Source of the DNA: Calycina herbarum
Taxonomy: Eukaryota; Ascomycota; Leotiomycetes; Helotiales; Pezizellaceae
Assembly (NCBI GenBank): GCA_001414485.1
Contig: LLEY01000003.1
Coordinates: forward strand, 1 to 64,000
Length of the DNA stretch: 64,000 bases
Reading direction: 5' to 3'
The notes beneath the pieces were generated by a model that saw nothing but the letters and a program-made list of their open reading frames with translations, had not been told where the DNA came from and did no database searches. The translations under genes and the position numbers were made by a program. The first letter of the stretch is position 1. The number at the start of each line of letters is the position of its first letter. Positions 55,942-64,000 of the stretch are shown piece after piece.

Positions 55942-57540
55942 ATGTCTACCTTTCTACTGTTTAACGTCGATGATTTATAAGTAGTATATTATACTAGCTC
56001 TCTAGCTCTAGAAGCCTTTATTAAGAAATATAGTAATAACTTTACTACTAGCTTAGTTAGCTTTTTCTAAATCTATAACAACTTAGTAAAGAAGGAAGAA
56101 GATTACGAGATAGATACTCTATAAGAGCTTAAGAAACTTTAAAACTAGCTCGTCTACTCTATAGCCTAAGTCGAACTACTTAAAGCCTAGCTTATTTAAG
56201 CTTATTCTTAAGTTGCCTATGCTTAAGTTGTCTAAGCCTAAGCTTAAGCCGAAGCCTAACCTCTACTATAACTATAATAACTATAAGTTATACGATTACT
56301 CTAGTATATTAACTCTTAACACTTTTGTGACGGTTATAGTTACGAGGGCTGTTGGATGTCACATGTTCGCTTAGATGCACGCTAGTACTAGCGCACGCAC
56401 TAGCGCGGATGACTTGTATTTAGTTCCCGGTTCTCTCGAGCTCTTCTGCTCTCCTCGTCTTTTGTCCTAAGAATAGAGTGTTGTTTATTCTAAGTCTTAT
56501 CTAAAGCACGTCTGTTACAACTTTAGTAGAAACACTTATAAGAAAACCGACGATCTCTATATATACCTTATTAACCTTAATATTAAACTTCGAGTAAATA
56601 TCGATTAGTATCTAACTAAAGAGAGTAAGATAAGCTATATACTTAGTACTTTAGAGAGTAAAGCGAGAAACTATATTAACTCTTATATACGAGAAGACAG
56701 CTTGTTCAAACCTAGCTTAACCTTAGTTTAGAATATAGTAAATCTTCTAAAATATACTTTTAGAAACAAGTTCAGCTAAGAGAAAGCCTTTGCTAAGATT
56801 TAGAACGAAAAGCAGAGTAGTAAGTCGATAGCTAAGTTCTTGTCTACTTACTTAGCTTTAGCTACTACTTCTAGCTCTTAAGAATTCGACTATATATAAC
56901 GACTTCTCTTAGCTGTCTACCTAGTAATTCGAGACTGAGTTTGTTTAAACTTAGCCTATTTACTCTAGCTTAATCTTAACACCTTTACTAACCTTATCTA
57001 CAACGTAGATAACCTTAACTAATCTATCTTTAATAAAGTATATATTAAGAAAGCTCTTACTCTTATACTCTCTATCCTAGCTTCTAGCTACCTACTTATA
57101 ACTATAGCCGACGAGTCGACCTCTATAGACCTAGATACTATTCAGATTAGTAGAATAATAGTCTAGACTAAGAAGGATATCGAAAACAAGACCTAGGCCT
57201 GAATCGACAAAGAGAAGCAAGCTTACTATAAGTACTAAATCGATTATAGTTTATATTTCTACTATAATTCTAATACCTATAACCGAGATAACTACCTAAA
57301 GTTAAAGGAAGCTAAGAAAAGAAAGGCTAATAAGGCTAAAGCTAAGAAAGAGAAGGCGAGAAAAGCCTAGTCTCTAACGAAAGTCGCTATTAGAGACGTA
57401 TTTAGAAGAAGTTACTAAGAATATTATCCTTAGAGGAAAGATAGAAAAGCACGATAGAGGTCTCTTATAAAGTAGTATAAAGTAATACTAATAAATAGAT
57501 AACTTCTCTTATATACTTTATACTTAACTCTAGAGCCTTA
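55942..57540 (+). pseudogene. Gypsy gag, split by a solo LTR
   Basis: ATG at 55942-55944 (MSTFLLFNVDDLQVV with one Gln stop) leads to a Gln/Ala-rich coil, then after the solo LTR the gag core: DDLYIYLINLNIKLRVNIDQ, YILSTLESKARNYINSYI (56680), LVQNIVNLLKYTFRNKFSQE (56740). A Lys-rich tail (KKRKANKAKAKKEKARKAQ near 57340) ends it. Gag forms the particle shell. Excision of the LTR and one ACTTT rejoins NSQHFSRNTYKKTDD-like sequence in frame. Gln stops are numerous. Confidence 0.78.
56326..56519. mobile_element. Solo LTR, 194 bp, inside gypsy gag
   Basis: Begins TGTGACGG and ends CTGTTACA, with target duplication ACTTT at 56321-56325 and 56520-56524. It is strikingly GC-rich compared with the host gypsy sequence and shows almost no RIP. 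It is a young or RIP-exempt insertion. Confidence 0.92.
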
Positions 57541-59560
57541 GTTTAATACTTTATTACTTTCGATTATATATAAAGGACTAGATTTGCTCTAACCTCTCTT
57601 ACCTAACTCCGACGACTCTATATCGTAGATAGAAGACTATTCTTAGCTAGAGACGTTACTTACGTCGTAATTATAGATATAGTTATTAGAAAATATATAG
57701 AGTATAATTAATGCTTTTATATTACTAAAATCGCCTCTTACGATATTATTATAAGACATCTATAGCTCGCTTTATATAACTCTTCCGTTAACTAGATAAA
57801 CTATATAATTACGTTTAACTTTATATATTATAAAGGATACTATATACTAAAATAACTAGATTCTATATATATTAAATATATAAGACACGATACTTTATAC
57901 GCTTAGAAACCTTAGAAGGTTAGCGCTGTCGCCTTTTACTAATTAGTAACTACTTATAGCGTAGAAGTTTTCTCGCTCTCTGTCTTTAATATTAATAAAC
58001 GACTTAAAGAGCTTAGTAAAGCTCTTAAAAACCTTTAGAGTTTATACTATATAGAGAGGGATCTGAAAGAGAATAAGAACGATTAGTAGCTTATAGCTAC
58101 TAAGCTTTATCTTTGTAGAGCTTCTCTAGACGATATCTAGAAGACACTTACGAAATACGATAACCTAAGGAAGTAGGTTAATTCTAAAACGTTACTTCCT
58201 CTATATTTAAAGAAATAGTTACCTCGGTTATTTAACTACTAAGAGGCTGATATACTCCTTCTATACCGAGACTATAACTTAAAGATTAACCTAAAGCCTG
58301 GTTTATCTCTGCCTTATAGACCTCTATATAATATATCCGTCCTAGAGTTAGAGGTCCTATATAAGTACCTTAATAAACAACTCTAGAAGAGATTTATCTA
58401 AGTAAGTAAATCTCTAATAGCCTCTCTTATTTTATTTATAAACAAGCCTAGAGGAGGGCTACGTTTTTATATCAACTACTAAGCGTTAAATAATATTATA
58501 ATTAAGAAATAATACCTAATACCTCGAATCTAAGAAATACTCTAGAGGCTTAGTAAAGCTAAGTACTATACTAAGGTAGATGTTATTATAGCGTTTAACT
58601 ATATCTGAATCTATAAAAGAGATAAATAGCTTACTACTTTTAATACTCGCTATAGCCTCTTCGAGTCTTTAGTTATACTATTTAGTCTTACGAACGCGCC
58701 GGCGACCTAGTAAGCTTAGATTAACAACGTTCTTCGCTCGTTTCTATATATCTTCTATACTATCTATATCGACGATATACTTATCTATTTAGATAACTTA
58801 GACTTATATTAATAACATGTTAAACGAGTATTTAAGGCTCTTAAGAAAGCTAGTTTCTACCTAGATATTAAGAAATACTAGTTCGAAGTTTAAGAAGTTA
58901 CTTATCTTAGTATAATTATCTCTATAGATAGTATAAGAATAGACTCTAAGAAGATCTTAGCTATTATAAACTAGATAACACTAATTAACCTTAAAGACCT
59001 TTAAGTATTCCTTAGCTTCTCTAACTTTTACTAGTGTTTTATTAAGAACTTCTCTAAATTAGTAAAGCTACTAAACCTATTATCTAAAAAGAGTATAAGT
59101 TAGGATTAGATAGAAACTTACGAAGAGTCGTTTAAAGCTCTTAAGTAAGTATTTACTTCTATACTAATTCTAAAGTACTTCGATCTAGAAAAGGAAGCTA
59201 TTATAGAATATAACTCTTCTAACTACGTCTTATCTAAGATCTTGTCTTAATACTACGACGGGATCCTTTATCTTATAACCTTTATATTAAAAGTTCTTAA
59301 CCTAGTAGAGTATAACTATAAGATCTATAATAAAGAACTACTTACTATAGTACGTTTATTTAAATCCTAGCGTTTAGAATTAGTTAATATAGTATATCTT
59401 ATAATAGTAATTATAGATTACTTAAACTTAAAGTACTTTATAACTACTAAGTAGCTTACTCGCTACTAAGTCTAATAGAGCAAGTTCCTTTCTAAATTTA
59501 GCTTTAAGATTACACTAGTTCTAGGTAAGAAGAATAAGAAATCAGATTCTCTTACTCGTC
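57520..59560 (+). pseudogene. Gypsy protease, reverse transcriptase and RNase H
   Basis: A decayed aspartic protease motif (FILNSRALVQYFIT near 57525; active forms have DSGA) is followed by the RT: RPLYNISVLELEVLYKYLNK (58330), GLRFYINYQALN (58470), KVDVIIAFNYIQI (58580) and the catalytic box TIYIDDILIYLDN (58760), which keeps both Asp. RNase H follows with SNYVLSKILSQYYDGILYLI (59220) and YNKELLTIVRLFKSQRLEL (59330). Stops at Gln positions. Confidence 0.87.
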
Positions 59561-60425
59561 GCTCTTAAGACCTGCTAAAAGAGAACAACGATTCTTATAT
59601 CCTATACTAGTAATAATTACTCCTTAAACCTTAGAATCTAGACCCTACTATTCGCTTAGCACCTCTTAACGAAGACGCCGAAGACGAGGAATTAGAAGAG
59701 GAAATCGAGGAGAGAATCGAATCTTTACTAAATAATAAACTAGAACTATCCGCTATACTAGAACCGGAAGTAGAAGTTAAGTCCGACGACTATACTTTAG
59801 CTAGGTTACTAGAGGAAGAGTATAAAGAGGACCCTTTTTAGAAGAGGATTTTAGAGGAAATAAATAGAAGAGATCGTACTCTCTATTCTAAGGAAGTCGC
59901 GTTGTCCGAGTATACGATTACTAACGATAGACTATACTTCTAAGACAGGCTTTATATCTTAGATATAGAACTTAGAGTATAGCTTCTTTAGAGAGCTTAT
60001 GATTTAGTTAAAAGCGGTTACTCTAGTAAGAATAAGCTATTTAAACTAATCTCTCGCTACTACTAGTAGCTGAAACTATATAGAGATATTATCTAGTTCT
60101 ATAGAGTATATAAGAACTGCCTACGTAATAAGCACTTCTAACTACGTTACTAGAGTACTTTAAAACCACTTCTAATACTACTTTAAAGATAGAGGGATTT
60201 ATTAGTTAATTTTATAAGGCCTATTCTAATAGTAAAAGGATTTAATACTATTATAGTAGTTATTAACTATCTTACTAAGAACTGCTATATTATCTCTTAT
60301 CGTTTAACTATAGACGCTGTTAATCTCGCTTACTTATTTATACGAGAATTATAGAAACTCTATAGCTTACTAGACTCTATCGTTTCTAACTAAGGCTCTT
60401 TGTTTATTTTAGACTTTTTATAATA
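59561..60425 (+). pseudogene. Gypsy integrase, truncated
   Basis: An acidic linker (EDAEDEELEEEIEE) leads to the zinc-binding region (LQRAYDLVKSGYSSKNKLF near 60000, with His/Cys positions largely lost) and the catalytic core: GFNTIIVVINYLTKNCYIIS (60240) and LLDSIVSNQGSLFILDFL (60380). Asp residues of VDRLTK and SDRGS are Asn here. Homology stops at 60425 in the middle of the core, before the catalytic Glu, where the next element starts. Confidence 0.85.
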
Positions 60426-63400
60426 ACACGCATAGCTGATAGACCGCGTAAGAGCACGACTACGTCAGGTATTACGAATAGTGTAATTAATACTATAGAA
60501 CTGTCTATACGAAGATTCTAAGCTAAGAAGAGAAGAGAAGAAAGAACAGAAGCTTAGAAGCTAGAAGCTCTTTAAATATAGAAGGTGTACTAAGTATATC
60601 TACTTAGCAAGTTCTAGCTAGAGGCTGGTCTAAAGTATAGTAGCGGTGAGAACTGTTATATTACCTCTCTCTTTGAAAAGAAGCTTACTCTTAAGCTTAT
60701 AAAAGCGTCTGTACTATTGTCTAGATCTTTATATAAATCTGACCTATTCTTATACGCTTTAATCTAATTACCTAAGCGACGTAGGAGACCTGGTTATATA
60801 GAGTATATTAAATAGAAGCTTCTTAGCTTATATAGAGAATAATTAAAGTTAGAAGTAGAATACTACTCTAGATCCTCGTCGTATTCTACCTATTTAGCCT
60901 TATAATATAGTATATTTCTTGTCTTTTTTACTACAACTATATCTTCTACTTCCTACTCCTTGTTATCTGTAATTTATATAAGTAGAGGTAGTTCGTTTAC
61001 TTGTTCTAGTAGAGGGTCGTCCGAAGCTTTTCGTAGGCGGTCTATTAAGAACACAGAGTATATCTTTATAGAGTCTAGTAACTTAACTTTATAGAAGTGT
61101 TCTACTTTCTAAATAACCTTATATAGACCTGCTATTTAGTGGTCTAGCTTATAGCTAGGACGCTCTATCTTCTAATTCCTTATTAATAACTAGACTTTAT
61201 CTCCTACGTTAAAGTCTACTTCTCGTCGGTAGAGGTTAATATCTCTTCGCTTCTTATTCTATACTTCCTTTATAATCGTACGAGCCGCTTCCTACGCTTT
61301 TTAAAGCTTTCTAACTACTCTTTATACCTCTTTCTAATTTAGCTTCTCTTTTACTATTACTACGTCTAGCTTGTTCTAGTCAAATAAGGTACGTAGAGAG
61401 TAGGTATTTAGAAGCTTAAATAGCGATATTCTAATACTCTTATAGAGTAACGTCAGCTAGGCGTAGTCTATAATAGGTAAGAGCTTAGACTAGTTGTTCT
61501 AATAGTAATTAACGAAAGAACGTAAGCGCTAGTCTAAGTACTAATTTATAATCTCTATCTATCTATCTATTTAAGAGTAGAAAGCTATAGACAGCTTAAT
61601 CTAGATACCTAGTATATAGTAGAACTCGTTCTAGAAATTAGAGACGAATTAAGGTCCTCTATCTAATATAATTATCTATAGCGCTCTACGATGTCTATAG
61701 ATATATAATACGTATAACTAGGCTATGTCCTAGGTAGTAGTTATCTTATAGTAAGAAACAGAGACGCTTTACTTACTTAGGCGGTTAATTACTACGTAGG
61801 CTATATTATAGCCGAACTTGTCTTTTAGAAATAACTTAAAATCCATAGTAACGTGTTACTAAGAGCGGTCTAGGACTGGTAGTAGGTAGAGGAATCCTAG
61901 CGTATAGTCTCGAGGAATATAAGCTCGCTTATAAGCGTAGCAATTGCGAATATACTACGCTATATCCTAGGCAAGTCCTTTCTAATAGTATTTCTAAGCA
62001 AGGATACGTGTTATCTTTGCTTTACTAGGGTATATAGAGGAGATTTAGTTATAAGCTTCTTTAATTAGATCTGCTACTAGGGTATCTTAGATAGGAACTA
62101 CTAGTCGTTCTTAGTAGAGAAGTAGTCTATTTTTAAGCTAAAAATCCTCTAACTAAGTATCTGCTTATCTTCTTAGATTAACTAGTAATTCTGCTATATA
62201 GTTAGCTACTAGGATCTGGTTAATTAATTAGCTTAGCTCTTATATACTCTTGTCTAAGAGAGCTAACTATAGACTATTATTTTCTAGAATTACTAGGTCT
62301 AGTTATTCTAGCTAAAGCAAGGCCTTAGTATAGATACTTACTTTAAGCTCGTTTTAAGAGCTAATATCTTATTCCCTTCTTATAAGAGTATTAGATTAAG
62401 TATTATCTTTATCTACTTAATATATAATTATAAAAGAGTATTAAGAAAGTAGTTTAACCTACCTAGCCTAGTAGCTAGTAAGCTACTTAGTTATTATAAA
62501 GTACTTAAGTACTTTATAATCTATATATACTCTAAAACGAGAAGACGTGCTTTATAGTTTAGAACGCTAGTAGCTAAGAAAGCGTATAATAGCTAGTATC
62601 TTCTTATTATAAATCTTATAATTATACTCCGTAGGTGCTATAGTCTTTAAGAAGTAGCCTATAAGGTACTATTCTCTGTTAAGGTATAATTAAGAGAGGA
62701 TGTCAGCTACTACTCCGTCTAAGACAGGGTTATAATATTATAAGAGAGGAGACGAGATAAGGCGTTGTTTAAGTTCCTAGAAAGCCTAGTAGTAAGACTT
62801 ATCGAATATAAAGGAGGTTGAAGCTTTTATTAGATATATAAGTAGCTTAGTAATAAGTCTATAGTTATAGATAAAGCGTCTATAGAAATTATAGAAGCTA
62901 AGAAAGGATTAGACTCTCTTAACTATACTAGGCTCCTTCTACTTATATATTATAGAGACTTTGTCTAGGTCTATCTTAACACCGTTAGTACTAATAATAA
63001 AGCTAAGGTATTTCGTCTAAGTAATACTAAATTCACACTTCTTAATATCTACTTATAAGCTAGTATCGTAAAGCTGTTAGAGGACTTGTCTTATATATTC
63101 CTTATATTCTAAGAGGTTGTCTAAGTAAATAAGAATATTATCTAAGTAGGCTATATAGAAGTTATTAAGGTAGTTAAAGAGAACGTCGTTTATATAACGC
63201 TAGTACGTAGCAGGGCTATTTATAAGACTAAATAGAATAACTTTATATTTATAGAACCTATACCTAGTATAGAATATTATAAGATCCTCGGATTCTAGGT
63301 CTATATAGATATAGTAGAAAGCTTATTATATATTAAGCTTTATAAAGAACTTTACGTTCGCTAAGTAGGTAAGAGTCTTATCGATTAATAGTAAAAGGTA

Positions 63401-64000
63401 GCGGTTCTTATAAGTGAGAGTATTAAGTTTACAGAAGTTAATATAGAAGCGGAGGCTACTATTTAGCTTACGTATAAAGAGCGTAGGTGAGGCGAAGAGG
63501 GCTTAGCTAGACTTAATAAATCCCTTTTCTAGGTTCTTAACTAAATACTACTTAATAGCTTTAAGCTCGTCTATAGATTACTTATAAAGTAGGCTATATC
63601 TAAGGGTATTTAAGACTTCTAGCTAGATTTAGTAGTTATAAGAGCGTTAAAGTAGAAGCTTATTAGAAGCGGCTTTAAAGAATATATCTTTATATAAGCT
63701 ATACTAAGAAGAGAGCTTATCTTTGATTTCTTAGATAGTTACTTTATTATTATCTCTAAGAGCCTCTTTCTCTTAAATTACTTAGTCTAGCTTATATAAG
63801 CTAGTTAAAAGAACTTATTTTCCTAGTAGTATAGGTAGATATAAAAAGTATTTACTAAAATATAAGTAATATCGAGCGAGAGAAGCTCTTTCTTTATATA
63901 AGAGCGACTTAGAAGTTAATAACTAGGCCGCGAGAGTATAGCGTCTAGTAGGCTTAGCTCTTACTATATCCGACGTATCTTATCGCGGATGTCCTATTTG
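60426..64000 (-). mobile_element. Second Ty3/gypsy element, minus strand, running off the window
   Basis: Begins TAACACGC (probably TGACACGC before RIP) directly at the break in the plus-strand integrase, so this is the 3' end of a minus-strand element. Going right, the end of pol, integrase (61300-62100), RNase H (62200-62900) and RT (62930-63600) appear in reverse order. The 5' half lies outside the window. The 3' LTR occupies some of 60426-60650, but its inner border is not clear. Confidence 0.82.
60600..64000 (-). pseudogene. Gypsy 2 pol polyprotein relic
   Basis: The C-terminal part reads DKVQLLIRNQKIERPSYKLD followed by HQIAGLYKVIQKVEHF (61200-61080), the conserved end of gypsy integrases. 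The RT contains IAYLDNILIYLDNLLEYKEY near 63150-63100, where the second Asp of the YLDD box is Asn, and then EFSITQTKYLSFIIS and VQSFLSFYNFYRRFI near 62940. Many Gln-to-stop changes. It would copy and integrate the element if intact; it cannot now. Confidence 0.82.

Larger units (their letters stand above)
55727..60425 (+). mobile_element. Ty3/gypsy retrotransposon (5' part), inserted in element A
   Basis: Homology of element A to element B breaks at GTTAG|TGAATAAG, which I take as target duplication plus LTR start at 55727. The 5' LTR would end near 55915, but its exact end is unclear. Plus-strand gag begins at 55942, followed by protease, RT, RNase H and integrase in gypsy order. The element is interrupted by a solo LTR (56326-56519) and stops at about 60425, inside integrase, where a minus-strand element begins. 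Its 3' end lies beyond the window. Confidence 0.82.

Overview
The window looks like part of a filamentous ascomycete (Pezizomycotina) chromosome. The one gene that reads through intact has four short introns (47-59 nt). Most of the rest is AT-rich sequence in which former glutamine codons appear as TAG/TAA and catalytic aspartates as Asn. That is the C-to-T signature of repeat-induced point mutation (RIP). The window is mostly transposons nested in one another, with small islands of ordinary DNA. Coordinates and motifs below were read by eye; no alignment or database search was run.

Left part (1-5 kb): a piece of a Copia element, a solo LTR (705-979), a RIP-damaged unidentified reading frame (about 1117-2330), a 152-bp LTR-like insert (2543-2694) and small tandem repeats. 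From 5.1 to 23.5 kb lies a wrecked gene group of the kind found in secondary-metabolite clusters: an FAD-linked (berberine-bridge type) oxidoreductase and a cytochrome P450, both on the minus strand, and a second, divergent P450 on the plus strand. The oxidoreductase was split by a Tad-like LINE (6625-17353, 14-bp target duplication). That LINE was in turn split by a Copia element (11105-16106, 208-bp LTRs, target duplication GTTCT).

Middle part (23.5-29.1 kb): a GC-richer island with a 326-bp direct duplication, an intact three-repeat Myb transcription factor (25317-26620) and a CSC1/OSCA-type channel pseudogene. The channel pseudogene is split by a solo LTR (27876-28170, target duplication TTGGG) and cut off at 29.13 kb. 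From 29.1 to 39.2 kb RIP-degraded DNA holds a Tc1/mariner element (31442-32776), a Fot1/pogo element (35835-37695) and, in a small island, a multi-exon gene of unknown function (34168-35365, minus). From 39.2 to 43.4 kb the sequence is less mutated but yields no recognisable gene.

Right part (43.4-64 kb): a stack of insertions. A minus-strand Copia-like element (LTR 43697-43861) is interrupted by an inverted relative (44522-52675, target duplication TTAAT), which itself carries a second Fot1/pogo element (49042-50881). The same host element also holds a solo LTR (54361-54816) and a Ty3/gypsy element (from about 55727). The gypsy element contains another solo LTR (56326-56519) and is cut at about 60426 by a minus-strand gypsy element that runs off the window.

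The Myb gene is the only gene judged likely to be functional; the 34-35 kb gene is undecided. Everything else with a recognisable product is a relic or a mobile element.
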